Shown here: one piece after another, positions 1 to 8,319 of the stretch
How the letters are laid out: each line of letters opens with the position of its first letter
How positions within the stretch are numbered: the stretch's first letter is position 1
Origin: Akkermansia muciniphila
Lineage (GTDB): Bacteria; Verrucomicrobiota; Verrucomicrobiia; Verrucomicrobiales; Akkermansiaceae
Reading direction: 5' to 3'
NCBI GenBank assembly: GCA_945860285.1
Contig: CAMAQB010000040.1
Coordinates: 1 to 32,459 of the forward strand
DNA: 32,459 bases
Made by a program: the position numbers and the translations under genes
Notes under the pieces: model-generated
Told to the model about the DNA's origin: nothing
The model's input: only the letters and a program-made list of their open reading frames with translations
Database searches by the model: none

Positions 1-290
1 GATGTTTTTGTAAATCGGCGTGATCCGGTCGACGTGAATCGACTCGCCTCCTTCATCGCGGATGATTTCAAACTCGGGGTGATCGACGACCAGTTTGCCT
101 TTTTGGTCCTTCACTTTTCCGTAAACAATCACCTCCTGACCGGCGGCGAGGGTTTTGGAAAGAAAGGGCATGTTGAACCAGCGACAGGTGATTTTGTTAG
201 AACCGAACACGCCGCCGAAGCCATCGAGAACCACCGCTTCATAGGTCGCGAATCCTTGGGAAAACCGCATTGCCCGCGCATCGATCACTG
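1..290 (-). pseudogene. recG: RecG helicase fragment (OB/wedge domain), 5'-truncated and running off the left edge
   Basis: The minus strand from about 290 to 1 reads as the wedge (OB-fold) domain of the branch-migrating DNA helicase RecG, which remodels stalled replication forks and Holliday junctions. Recognisable parts are the TVIDARAMRFSQG strand, CRWFNMPFL, the VIVYGKVKDQKGKLVV strand, HPEFEII, and the ITPIY entry to the helicase core. RecG is normally about 690 residues; only about 95 are in the window and the helicase motifs would lie beyond position 1. The 5' part of the gene is missing: homology stops near 290, where a 25-bp repeat begins, and a TAA inside the repeat closes the frame. 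An in-frame ATG at 270 exists but would give a protein without its N-terminal domain. Family assignment is fairly sure; calling it broken is inference from the abrupt end of homology. Confidence 0.72.
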
Positions 291-313
291 TGAGATAGGG
301 ACAGACAAATTAT
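289..313 (+). repeat. 25-bp dispersed repeat, left copy, at a gene-gene junction
   Basis: The segment matches 32238-32262 at 23 of 25 positions in the same orientation. The core is TGAGATRGGGACAGAC followed by AAATTAT. It lies exactly where recG homology (minus strand) stops and just before oxidase homology (plus strand) begins. The other copy lies where an ISL3 transposase is cut off, 45 bp before a RAYT gene. Confidence 0.8.
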
Positions 314-323
314 TGAAGACGTA

Positions 324-695
324 ATGGAAACGCTCGCCCGGCAAGTCGCAGCGACGCCAGGAGTCATCTGGCAGGTCAACACGCTGGGTGGCGCCATCCA
401 AAACAAAGAATTCGAAGCGGTCTCAGTTTTTGCACATCGCGATTGCGGTTACATGTCGGAAATCCAGGGCTACTGGGACGATGCTTCCCGCGAACAGCGC
501 GTGATCAAAGCTGTGGATGACATCCAGGTGTTGCTGGCGAATCATGGAATCAAACGCCACTACTGTAATTATCCCGACCGCAATTTCATCAACCCGCAAA
601 GCGCCTACTTTGGCAACCTCGATTTTCTCCAGAAAATCAAACGCCATTACGATCCAAGCGATCTATTCCATCACCCACAGGGGCTGAGGGTGTGA
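324..695 (+). pseudogene. FAD-linked oxidase C-terminal fragment (BBE domain)
   Basis: The 123 residues match the C-terminal part of berberine-bridge-enzyme-like FAD-linked oxidases, which oxidise sugars or alcohols with a covalently bound flavin. Visible are the substrate-domain piece with LGGAIQ, then the BBE region YCNYPD ... AYFGNLDFLQKIKRHYDPSDLF, which in full-length members closes the flavin pocket. The FAD-binding (PCMH) half, about 300 residues, is missing. The frame is open only from about 294, inside the 25-bp repeat, so the start at ATG 324 is nominal. With no FAD-binding half the product could not be an active oxidase. I read this as the 3' remnant of a gene cut by recombination or insertion at the repeat; a chimeric assembly join is the alternative. 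Confidence 0.72.
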
Positions 696-1052
696 GAGCT
701 GACATTCATTTTCGCTCCCATGATCGCTGTGAGCGGTGACTTGCATCACGGTCTATTGCGTACGGTTCGCTGGATTGTAGAGCAGTCGTGAGATGGGTAT
801 AGACGCGATCTCTGCTCGTCCTGAGAAAAAAACCGGCAGATGCTATCGCAAAGAACTGCATTTCGGATTCGAGGAAATACCGTGCATCCGCATGGAATAT
901 CTGGAAAATGATCTAACGGAAATCTAAGCCGACAAAGTGCGGGGATTCACGCCAAGGACGACCCCATTCTCCTGACATCAGGCCTCGTGCTCAGGCAGGA
1001 GAAAGGGGTGCGAAACCAACAGCGATCAGCTGATGGCCGACAGCCGGGACTA
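696..1052. other. Intergenic region without a gene
   Basis: About 350 bp lie between the oxidase remnant and the stop of the beta-strand repeat protein gene. I see no coding region with family resemblance. The only structure worth naming is the inverted repeat at 962-1008, annotated separately. Confidence 0.5.
962..1008 (-). terminator. Stem-loop downstream of the beta-strand repeat protein gene
   Basis: CCCCATTCTCCTG at 962-974 pairs with CAGGAGAAAGGGG at 996-1008 with one mismatch in 13. It lies 45 bp beyond the stop codon at 1053 on the minus strand. There is no T-tract, so it is a weak intrinsic terminator candidate or an mRNA-end stabilising hairpin. Confidence 0.4.
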
Positions 1053-3743
1053 TCATGGTTGCGTGACTTGCGCGCGCAGGAAGCCCTTGGCGGACAGGCC
1101 GGTGGAGCTGTCGAGGGTGAAGCTGCGGTATTCATATCCGGCACCGGCGGGAGGCAGGCCGGAGGTCACCGGGGTGGCGAGGACGCTGACACTTGCGGAG
1201 CTGTCCAAATCGAAGCTGCCCTGGATGGTGTAGGTGATGCCACTGTAACTGGCCGTGGGCGAGCTGTCGGCGCTGAAGACCGGCGTTCCGGCGAGCACCG
1301 CGATGGTCAGGATGAGCTTCCGGCTGCTGTCGTTGTCGGTTGTTGTTACAAACACCTTGCCGTTGTCCGAGCCGCTCAGCGGATTGCCGTTGAAGGCGAA
1401 CTCGGCGAGGTTGGTGGTGCTGTCGTTGTCGGGATCCTGGCCCGCGCCCTTGTTGAGGTCAGTTAGCCCCTTGTCAACGGTCCAGTTGTTGTAAGCGGTG
1501 GTGCCGGTACCGGCGAGGGAGATATGGAACGGGTTCGCGCTGGCGGTGTTGTTGGCGATGTGGATGGCCGCACTGGCCGCCCCGATGGCACTCGGCGCGA
1601 ACTGCACGGAGAAGGTGGCCGAGCCGCCTGCCGCCACGGGGGCCGCCGGGCTGACAGCGGACACCGTGAAGTCTGCCGCGTTGGCGCCGTCCTTGCTTAT
1701 GATCAGGCCCGTTAGATCGGCGCTGCCGGTGTTCCTGATGGTGAAGGTCAGGCTGGCGTTCGCCCCAAGCAACACAGTACCGAAGTCCTGCGTGCCGGTG
1801 TTGTTGACGATGTTGGTTGTCAGAGGCGCTGGCCCCTCCACCGCAATATCAGGCGCGCCGCCGCTGCTGAGCGTGAGGGTGCCGGTGGTTTCATCAAAGG
1901 TGTAGATTTTGGAGCCCACGGTCTTGGTCCAGATGTCACCGGACACGCTCCAGGTCGTGTCTCCACTCAGGACCCGGAAGGAGCTGTCGTAGGCACCGGT
2001 GAGGGATGTGACGTTTTCGAGCACCCAGCTGCCGGTGGTGAGGGCCGTTGCATCGGTGAGAGAAGTGTCGATGTTGAAATCGCCGGCCAGGACGACTGTG
2101 CCGGCTCCGCTGATGCTGTTATTGACGCCGCTGGTGGCACCGATGACAAACTTGAGCTGCGCGGCGGCGGAGAGGGTCAGTGTGCCAGCGCTGACGGTGG
2201 TGTTGCCCGTATAAGTGTTCACGCCAGAGAACGTGGCCGTGCCCGCGCCGGACTTGGTCAGCGCGCCACTGCCCGCCAGATTGGCGCTGACGGTAAACCC
2301 GCCGTTGCCAGGGGAAGCCCCGTTCAAAGTAAAGCCGCCGCTGCTGCTCAGCGTGCCGTTTCTGAGGGTACCGTCGGTCAGCCAAACGCCCTTGTTTTGG
2401 GTGATGGTCTTGCCACCCAAATCCAGCACGCCGTAGCCAATCCACAGGGCGTTGGCGTTGCTGCCGAGCGTGCCATCGCCGGAGAGGGTGATGCCGCCCG
2501 CGTTAATGACCGTGCCCACGGTGTAGGTGTTCGCGCCGGTCAGGGTCAAGGTGCCGCGGGCTGCCGTTACAATTGTGGCAGTATAGCCGCTACCGAGGGC
2601 CACTGCGGCATTGCCCAAGAGACTGCCAGCGGGCACGCTGCCAATTTGGTTATTACTGCCCGCTCCGCTGATCACGCCGGCATAGGTTGTTGGGCCCATG
2701 TTTTGCCAGACCGCGCTGCAACTCAGGATCAAATTGGGGCTGTTCACCAGCGAGCCGTCATTGGCCATGTTGGCATTATCGCCAAATCCCATGGTGCCGC
2801 TGCCGCACGTGTTGGTTGTGTTCCCGCTGTATGTCATAGCCGCCCGGAACCAAGGGCGCGAGCTGGGGCCCGGGGACGCCAAGCTCAGGTTTCCCAAACC
2901 GGAAATCACGTTTTTGAAAAACTCGTTTTGCCCGCCTTTGATTAAAATGTTGGCGGTGCCGGCACCCAGCGTGATGCCACGCCTCACCTCAAAGGTGTTA
3001 TTGTTAACGTTCAGGAACAAGGTGCTGCCATCGTTGATGGTGATGTTGTCAGCCTGAGTGCTGCCGGGGTAGGCACCCAGAGAGTTCGCCGCACCCGTGT
3101 TATCGGCCCCAATAACGGCGAGGGTGCCGCCATTGATCACGGTCTTGCCGGAATAGGTGTTGGCGGTGCCGATGGTGAGCGTGCTCGTGCCCGACTTGGT
3201 GAGCTTGAAGGCTCCGCTGATGGCACCGGAAAAAGTGAACCCCGCCCCTGAGCTGGCGCTGTTGGCGTTGCCATTGCCGGTGAAAGTGATGTCCTGGTTG
3301 AGCGCGATTTTGGGCAGGAAGGTGGGCGCCAACCTCTGGCTGCCGTTCACGCCATTGAGATTGACGGTCGGAGTCGTTCCATCGAACGTCCAAGTATTAG
3401 CGCCCGTGCCGATGCTGACTGTGGTTGTTGCCGTCGCCGCGGCACCCCTGCCATTGATCGTGAGGTTGTTCAGGGTGAGCGCCGCCGGATCCATGTTCAC
3501 CGTGAAGGTGCCATTGCCCAAGGCCGTGGTCGTGTCGCTGAACAACGTGACCCCGGCATCAGTGGCAGATACGGGCACTCCGTTTACATCCCAGTTCCCC
3601 GCATTGGTCCAAGCGTAGGTCCCAATCGTTGTTGGTGTGAATGTGTAGGTCGCGGCGTGGGCGGATTGCCCGGCAAGCAAAGTGGACAAGATGGTGCCGC
3701 AAAAAACGGCGCGAGACAGTCCGTAGACGTGAGGAATTTTCAT
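1053..3743 (-). CDS. Secreted autotransporter-associated beta-strand repeat protein with choice-of-anchor D domain
   Basis: This 896-residue protein has a Sec signal peptide (about 1-30, ending AHA). It is rich in Thr, Ser, Gly and Asn. At least three autotransporter-associated beta-strand repeats (PATR) are visible, with the hallmarks LTKSGTSTLTIGTANTYSGKTVINGGTL (given here only as family form), near residues 175-215, 395-440 and 485-540. A choice-of-anchor D (ASH-like immunoglobulin) domain follows at about 630-745, recognised by FGTVLLGANASLTFTIRNTG and FSVQFAPS. The C-terminal ~140 residues hold an Asp-rich DPDNDSTTNLAEFAFNGNP segment that is common at the ends of large verrucomicrobial secreted proteins. 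There is no autotransporter beta-barrel and no clear PEP-CTERM tail, so how it is retained is unknown. It is likely a surface or extracellular beta-helix protein, perhaps adhesive; substrate unknown. It is transcribed alone. Confidence 0.8.
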   Translation of the reverse strand: MKIPHVYGLSRAVFCGTILSTLLAGQSAHAATYTFTPTTIGTYAWTNAGNWDVNGVPVSATDAGVTLFSDTTTALGNGTFTVNMDPAALTLNNLTINGRGAAATATTTVSIGTGANTWTFDGTTPTVNLNGVNGSQRLAPTFLPKIALNQDITFTGNGNANSASSGAGFTFSGAISGAFKLTKSGTSTLTIGTANTYSGKTVINGGTLAVIGADNTGAANSLGAYPGSTQADNITINDGSTLFLNVNNNTFEVRRGITLGAGTANILIKGGQNEFFKNVISGLGNLSLASPGPSSRPWFRAAMTYSGNTTNTCGSGTMGFGDNANMANDGSLVNSPNLILSCSAVWQNMGPTTYAGVISGAGSNNQIGSVPAGSLLGNAAVALGSGYTATIVTAARGTLTLTGANTYTVGTVINAGGITLSGDGTLGSNANALWIGYGVLDLGGKTITQNKGVWLTDGTLRNGTLSSSGGFTLNGASPGNGGFTVSANLAGSGALTKSGAGTATFSGVNTYTGNTTVSAGTLTLSAAAQLKFVIGATSGVNNSISGAGTVVLAGDFNIDTSLTDATALTTGSWVLENVTSLTGAYDSSFRVLSGDTTWSVSGDIWTKTVGSKIYTFDETTGTLTLSSGGAPDIAVEGPAPLTTNIVNNTGTQDFGTVLLGANASLTFTIRNTGSADLTGLIISKDGANAADFTVSAVSPAAPVAAGGSATFSVQFAPSAIGAASAAIHIANNTASANPFHISLAGTGTTAYNNWTVDKGLTDLNKGAGQDPDNDSTTNLAEFAFNGNPLSGSDNGKVFVTTTDNDSSRKLILTIAVLAGTPVFSADSSPTASYSGITYTIQGSFDLDSSASVSVLATPVTSGLPPAGAGYEYRSFTLDSSTGLSAKGFLRAQVTQP

Positions 3744-3814
3744 TATGGTAGTATTGTTTTTTGGCGTTTTTCCACAAGCTTGGTTATGCCAATGGAGTTG
3801 ATCAGCGCACTCAT

Positions 3815-3838
3815 GTTGTCAAGCCCGACCGTTGTCAA
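3815..3838 (-). promoter_or_regulatory. Tandem GTTGTCAA boxes upstream of the beta-strand repeat protein
   Basis: Two copies of GTTGTCAA (3815-3822 and 3831-3838), spaced 16 bp start to start, read TTGACAAC on the minus strand. They lie 72-95 bp before the start at 3743. Each contains a consensus -35 hexamer TTGACA, but I see no good -10 at the proper distance. They could be alternative -35 elements or a regulator binding site. Confidence 0.25.
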
Positions 3839-3930
3839 CCTTTATTTTGCCTTATCAGCCAGGCGGTGGGTTCATTTTTGGGGTTACGATATGCGAACGG
3901 ACAAATGATCGGCCATGACAGGCGTGAACG

Positions 3931-3955
3931 TGAACAGTCGGTGGCGAGCTGTTCA
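3931..3955 (-). terminator. Weak stem-loop after the ThuA-like gene
   Basis: TGAACAG (3931-3937) pairs with CTGTTCA (3949-3955) across an 11-nt loop, 7 bp beyond the ThuA-like stop on the minus strand. No T-tract follows. Confidence 0.25.
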
Positions 3956-3961
3956 AAACCC

Positions 3962-4882
3962 TCATTCCGCGACTCTCGCGCCGGTGTAAATGGCCGCGTC
4001 CAGGCGGTTGAGGGGACGTTTGGCGGACCAGCAGATGCCACGGTAGGCGAGGACCCGGAAGAGGGGGTCGTCGTGCGTCCATGTGAAGTGGCAAGGGATG
4101 CAGACGAAGATGCGCCCGCCGCCGCGTTCCACGCTCCAGGCCTGCGGTCGCGCGGCGCCGTCGGCATCCATGGCGGCGATGGTCGTGGTGCCTTCGCCTT
4201 CGCCGAGCAGGTTCCAATAGGGTTCCTCGGGACGAATGTCGGATCCCGGGAAACCCTTGGTGATTTCGTGCGGGCTGTATTTCAAATTCACGTCGCCGCG
4301 CATCCATTTGTTGCCGGTCCACGCGCGACCGATGCGGTCCGCGAGCGCCTTGGGTTCGGTGTTTCCATTGATCGAGAAATGCAGAAAGACAAGCCCGCCG
4401 CCGCGCGCGAGAAAGGCGTCCAAGTCGGGAGCCTTGGTGGCGTCCCACACGGGGTTGTTGTGAAAGAAGGCGATGACATCCGCGTTTTTGAACTGTTCCG
4501 CCGTCGGCCATTTGTCCGCAGGTTCTGTGGAAACACCGGGAACTCCGGCGAGAATTTTTGTCCAGCGTGCGCGCCACACCGGGTAGTCGTGAAAGCCGAC
4601 GTCGATGTGCCCGGCGTCTTTTTCCGCCGCGCAGAGAACGATGCGGAAAGAGCGTTTCTTTTCCTCGTCGTTCATCGGCTTCACCGCGGCGAGCACGGTC
4701 TCGACTTCCTTTTTCGCACGGGGTGCGGGCATTTCGATTCCCTGCACGGTCGTCGGGCTGGGCCATGGCTTGGTGATGTCCACAACCGGCGCGGGCGGGG
4801 GTGCGGGGGAGCTTGGCGGTTCTTGTGCCGAAGAGATGGCGAGGTTGGCGGCGAATGCAGCGAGGGCAATGTGGATTTTCAT
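3962..4882 (-). CDS. Secreted ThuA-like domain protein
   Basis: The product has 306 residues with a signal peptide (about 1-20, ending ISSAQ), a Pro-rich linker, and a ThuA-like (class I glutamine amidotransferase-like fold) domain from about residue 75 to the end. Family features seen are VLCAAEKDAGHIDVGFHDY, the long ADVIAFFHNNP strand, GGGLVFLHF, and the C-terminal cluster CHFTWTHDDPLFRVLAYRGICWSA. ThuA-like proteins occur in carbohydrate gene sets and are linked to trehalose and 3-keto-glycoside metabolism. In this phylum they are often exported and paired with sugar dehydrogenases or heme-c proteins. The gene follows the multidomain dehydrogenase gene by 42 bp on the same strand, so the two are probably one operon acting in the periplasm. 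The exact substrate cannot be read from the sequence. The start at 4882 is favoured by the signal peptide. Confidence 0.8.
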   Translation of the reverse strand: MKIHIALAAFAANLAISSAQEPPSSPAPPPAPVVDITKPWPSPTTVQGIEMPAPRAKKEVETVLAAVKPMNDEEKKRSFRIVLCAAEKDAGHIDVGFHDYPVWRARWTKILAGVPGVSTEPADKWPTAEQFKNADVIAFFHNNPVWDATKAPDLDAFLARGGGLVFLHFSINGNTEPKALADRIGRAWTGNKWMRGDVNLKYSPHEITKGFPGSDIRPEEPYWNLLGEGEGTTTIAAMDADGAARPQAWSVERGGGRIFVCIPCHFTWTHDDPLFRVLAYRGICWSAKRPLNRLDAAIYTGARVAE

Positions 4883-4924
4883 GATGTGGAAGCGGCGAGT
4901 GAGGTGATGGATAGTCTGGCTGAT

Positions 4925-7540
4925 TTATTTTTTGCGGTTGGTGAAATGGACCCAGTTCAAGTCGAGTACGCCGCTCTTTTGCGGTGTTCCGGCGCGCGCG
5001 ATGAAGAACAGGTCGTTCACGCCGCCGGGGTCGATGACGGGGATGGTGACCTCGCGGAAATCGTTCGCCGTTTCGAGCAGTTCGGTTTTCGCGACGATCG
5101 TGCCTTGTGGCGAACCGGCGCGCACTTCGAGCGAAGATACAGCGTGCGGCGTGAGGTGGAGAGTGAGGCTTTCGATGCCAGCGAGATTGACGGTGGAGAA
5201 TTTCAGCCAGCCGTCGTTCGACAGGCGCGCGACGAGGCCGTGCCCTCCCTCCATGAAGTCCACGATATCCACGCCCTGCGATGCATCGTTCATGGCGGCT
5301 TTGCGTTTGCGCGCGTGCAAGACGTGCCCGGCGATTCCGCGCAGCGGCGGCAATCCATTCGTGCCATTGTCGTTGTAAGCAGCGGTGATCACGAATACGC
5401 CGCCGTCCTGACGCTCTCCGCCGACCGTTGTTCTGAGCGAGCCGCTCGTTCCCGTCACGGCTTGCGCATCGGGTGCGTGCGCGAGGTCGAGAATCCAGTC
5501 CGTCATGAGTTGTGTTTCAGCAAGCGAGTGCTGCGGATGCGGCGGCATCGGGGTTTGTTGTCCCCACACGCCCACGCCACCGGAGATGATTTTGGCAGAG
5601 AGCTTTGCGGGAGCGGTTGCATCGCCGTCGTATTTTTTGGCGACATCCAGATATGCCGGGCCCGCTGATTTTTCGCGGATGGTGTGGCACGCGAAGCATG
5701 TCGTGCGTTGCATCAGCGCCAGGCCGGGATGGACGGCATCGCCACTGCGCGCCGCGCGATAGGCGCCCTGCACGACGACGCGCTGCGGATCAACGGCGTC
5801 GCCGTCCTCTGCGTCGGTGACGCGCACTTTGAAATCAATCACGTCATTCGCGTCAAAAAATCCACCATTCGGCGGCGCGAGAATCTCCACGACGGGTATC
5901 GCATTTCCCACGGTTATGACCGTTCGCGCTTCGCTCACAGCACCCGCAGCATCTGTCACCCGCAGCGAAACGGCATGCTGGCCCGGTTCGGTGAAAGTGA
6001 GACGCGGTGTTGCTTCGGCGGAAGTTTTTCCGCCGCCAAAGTCCCACGCATACTTGAGCGCATCTCCATCGGCATCGTTCGAGGCGGACGCATCGAAGCG
6101 CACTTCGAGTGGTTGTTTCCCGGCGGGCGGCGACGCGTTCAACGCAGCCACCGGCGCGCGATTTCCGCGTCGATAGACGATGCGCGACAACTGCCCGTCT
6201 CCGTTGCCGTGCCATTTGTCGCCATACTCCAGCAGCAGAAGCGTGTGATCCGGCGCGAACTTGATGTCGATCGGCTTTCGCAGCGCAAACTGCGGGACGA
6301 AGGACTCGATGCCGCCGAGTTTCCCCTCCGCTGTGAGCCGCACAATTTTGATCCAATTGCGCGTCCATTCGTAAATGAACAGCGCGCCGTCGAACTGTTC
6401 CGGCAGCTTGAGGTCGGACTTCACCGCAGCATCGAAATGATAAAACGGCCCGGCCATCGCGGAACGAGCGCCGCTGCCAAGCTCGGGAAATTCCTTCGAT
6501 GCCGTCGTGGGATACCACAGCAGGGCTGGCTGCGCGGGGGGCAGCTCCTTTAGTCCAGCATTGCGTGGCGAATTGTTCATCGGGTGCACTGCATCGAAAG
6601 GCTCGCCTGTTTTTCCATCGGCAGTCACGGCGCGATACGCCTCGTTGGGCCCCGTGAACATCGGATGACCGAAGTTACCGGCTTTCGTCGCGAGATTGAA
6701 TTCATCAAATCCCACCGATCCCCATTTTTGATCCGTGTTCGGCCCCACATCGCCCCACGCAATCCAGCCCGTCTTCGGATCCACCGAAGAATGAAATCCA
6801 TTGCGCACGCCCATCGCAAAAATCTCCGGCCTGCCCTGCTTCGGATCGGAGAAAAGATTCCCTGCAGGTATGTCGTAGCCGCCATCGTCGCGCGGATGAA
6901 TGCGCAGGATCTTGCCGCGCAAATCCTGCGTGTTCGCGCTGGATCGCAGCGAATCACGCAGCAGCCCGTGTTCGGAAATATCAATCGGCGGCTCGGGAAT
7001 CGGCGGCGAGTTGTCGCCCGTGCCGAGGATCAGGTTCCCGGTCGCCTTATCGAAAAACAGCCCGCCGCCCATGTGAATCGCACCGCCATATTCAATCGGG
7101 TATTCCAGCAGCACTTTTTCCGAGGCCAGGTCGAGTTTTCCATTCACGCCAAACGTGAACCTCGCCAGGCGCTGAACATCCTGTTTCGCCGCCGGGCAAA
7201 AAAACAAAAATACATTTCCGCTGTTCGCGAAATCTCCCGCAGCCGCCACGCCGATGAGACCAAGTTCCGGTCCCGACGCCACCGGCAGACTCCCCACTCT
7301 CACCAAGCTCCTCGTCACCGCGCTCCAGCGTTGCAGCGTCCCGCCTTGCTCGGCGAGGAGCACGTCTCCATCCGGCAGCGCCTCCATCTGCACCGCATCA
7401 TTCAGCCCCGTCGCCAAAACCTCGCGCTCCAGACGCCCTGGATCGTAAGTCTCTTCAGCGTCGTTGACCTCCGCCGTGATTGCGGTGATGAAAACAACCA
7501 GCGCGTGGTGAAGAAGGGGCTTTATGTACGGCATTGCCAT
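4925..7540 (-). CDS. Multidomain glucose/sorbosone dehydrogenase-like protein with PKD, cytochrome c and CBM6-like domains
   Basis: This exported 871-residue protein starts with a signal peptide (about 1-29). Residues 33-450 form a PQQ-type glucose/sorbosone dehydrogenase beta-propeller, with GGAIHMGGGLFFD, LRGKILRIHP, IFAMGVRNGF and IDIKFAPDHTLLLLEYG in the usual order. A PKD domain follows (about 454-545; FDASASNDADGD and YAWDFGGG). Then comes a class I cytochrome c domain with a CFACH heme site near residue 613 and a likely axial Met in MPPHPQHS near 665. The C-terminal ~160 residues resemble a CBM6-like carbohydrate-binding module. The predicted role is periplasmic oxidation of a sugar or glycoside, with electrons passing to the heme on the same chain. 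It is the first gene of the unit with the ThuA-like gene. The PQQ requirement and substrate are inferred from family only. Confidence 0.83.
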   Translation of the reverse strand: MAMPYIKPLLHHALVVFITAITAEVNDAEETYDPGRLEREVLATGLNDAVQMEALPDGDVLLAEQGGTLQRWSAVTRSLVRVGSLPVASGPELGLIGVAAAGDFANSGNVFLFFCPAAKQDVQRLARFTFGVNGKLDLASEKVLLEYPIEYGGAIHMGGGLFFDKATGNLILGTGDNSPPIPEPPIDISEHGLLRDSLRSSANTQDLRGKILRIHPRDDGGYDIPAGNLFSDPKQGRPEIFAMGVRNGFHSSVDPKTGWIAWGDVGPNTDQKWGSVGFDEFNLATKAGNFGHPMFTGPNEAYRAVTADGKTGEPFDAVHPMNNSPRNAGLKELPPAQPALLWYPTTASKEFPELGSGARSAMAGPFYHFDAAVKSDLKLPEQFDGALFIYEWTRNWIKIVRLTAEGKLGGIESFVPQFALRKPIDIKFAPDHTLLLLEYGDKWHGNGDGQLSRIVYRRGNRAPVAALNASPPAGKQPLEVRFDASASNDADGDALKYAWDFGGGKTSAEATPRLTFTEPGQHAVSLRVTDAAGAVSEARTVITVGNAIPVVEILAPPNGGFFDANDVIDFKVRVTDAEDGDAVDPQRVVVQGAYRAARSGDAVHPGLALMQRTTCFACHTIREKSAGPAYLDVAKKYDGDATAPAKLSAKIISGGVGVWGQQTPMPPHPQHSLAETQLMTDWILDLAHAPDAQAVTGTSGSLRTTVGGERQDGGVFVITAAYNDNGTNGLPPLRGIAGHVLHARKRKAAMNDASQGVDIVDFMEGGHGLVARLSNDGWLKFSTVNLAGIESLTLHLTPHAVSSLEVRAGSPQGTIVAKTELLETANDFREVTIPVIDPGGVNDLFFIARAGTPQKSGVLDLNWVHFTNRKK

Positions 7541-7636
7541 TGTGGATTGAGCGATGGAGTCCGCGTTGGCGCAGACAATACACAGGTAACACCGGTTGCG
7601 GGTTGTTTGCTGCCTTTCCCGCTGAGGATCCCAGGA

Positions 7637-8140
7637 TTATTCCGTGTCGCTGCCTTCGTCGGAGATTTTGCCTTTTGACATACCCAAGGTCGGCATCACC
7701 TTGCGCATGAGTTTTTTCAGGCCGCTGTCCTGATCCTCGGCGTGGAGTTCGGCCTCGCGCAGCGCGCGTTCCCAGGCCGGGGCGAAGCCGGGAGCCTGCT
7801 CGCGCATGGTGCGCACGGCGGCTTCGGTGATCTGCATGTGGCGGATTTCCGCACGACCGGGCTTTTGCTGGATCGCGGCGAGGTTGATGCGCAGCGTTTC
7901 GTTCTGCGCGCGCAGTTGATCGAGTTCCTTTTGCAAGGCATCGTTGCCGCTGGCGTTGATCTTGAGCTGGGTGTTCAAATGCGACTGCAGGTCGCGCAAC
8001 TCGGCTTCGAATTTCTGCTTCTCCTTTTTGAAGAGCAGCTTGGCCGCAAAAGCGCTTTTCCAGGCAAGGGCACAGGGGAGAAGCCCGACGATCAGACCGA
8101 GAACGAAGGGATTGGAGAAAATTTCTTTGAGAGTTTGCAT
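7637..8140 (-). CDS. Small membrane-anchored coiled-coil protein of unknown function
   Basis: The 167-residue protein has one N-terminal membrane segment (about residues 10-30, FVLGLIVGLLPCALAW). A charged coiled coil follows (about 35-95, with KKEKQKFEAELRDLQSHLN and KELDQLRAQNETLRINL). The rest is a hydrophilic C-terminal region ending in an acidic tail. I do not recognise the family. The topology resembles small scaffolding or membrane-tethering proteins, but no function is assigned. I start it at ATG 8140 rather than the in-frame ATG 78 bp further upstream, because a near-consensus promoter lies at 8168-8196, between the two. It is transcribed away from the ABC-F gene, so the two share a divergent intergenic region. 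Confidence 0.6.
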   Translation of the reverse strand: MQTLKEIFSNPFVLGLIVGLLPCALAWKSAFAAKLLFKKEKQKFEAELRDLQSHLNTQLKINASGNDALQKELDQLRAQNETLRINLAAIQQKPGRAEIRHMQITEAAVRTMREQAPGFAPAWERALREAELHAEDQDSGLKKLMRKVMPTLGMSKGKISDEGSDTE

Positions 8141-8167
8141 GGCTCGGATACGCGCGGGCGCGGCGGG

Positions 8168-8196
8168 ATTATGCAACAGGTTTGCCCTGCTGTCAA
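8168..8196 (-). promoter_or_regulatory. Sigma-70-type promoter with overlapping inverted repeat
   Basis: On the minus strand TTGACA (8196-8191) is followed after 17 bp by CATAAT (8173-8168), close to the sigma-70 consensus. The start site would be near 8161, giving a leader of about 20 nt for the gene starting at 8140. The perfect inverted repeat CCTGCT-GTCA-AGCAGG at 8186-8201 overlaps the -35 box and could be an operator. Confidence 0.65.
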
Positions 8197-8319
8197 GCAG
8201 GAGAATTGCACAAACCATGGATCGTCACGCGAGGGGCGTCGCGCCGACGGCAATTTAGTTCGATGGCGTCGGGCGAATCTTGTTGCCCCGGTCGAGCTTG
8301 CTGACTAGCGTGCCGCGCC

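Noticed and set aside
3761-5668. 635-codon plus-strand open frame
   Set aside because: It is antisense to the ThuA-like and dehydrogenase genes, which have clear family matches; the frame is long only because of high-GC composition.
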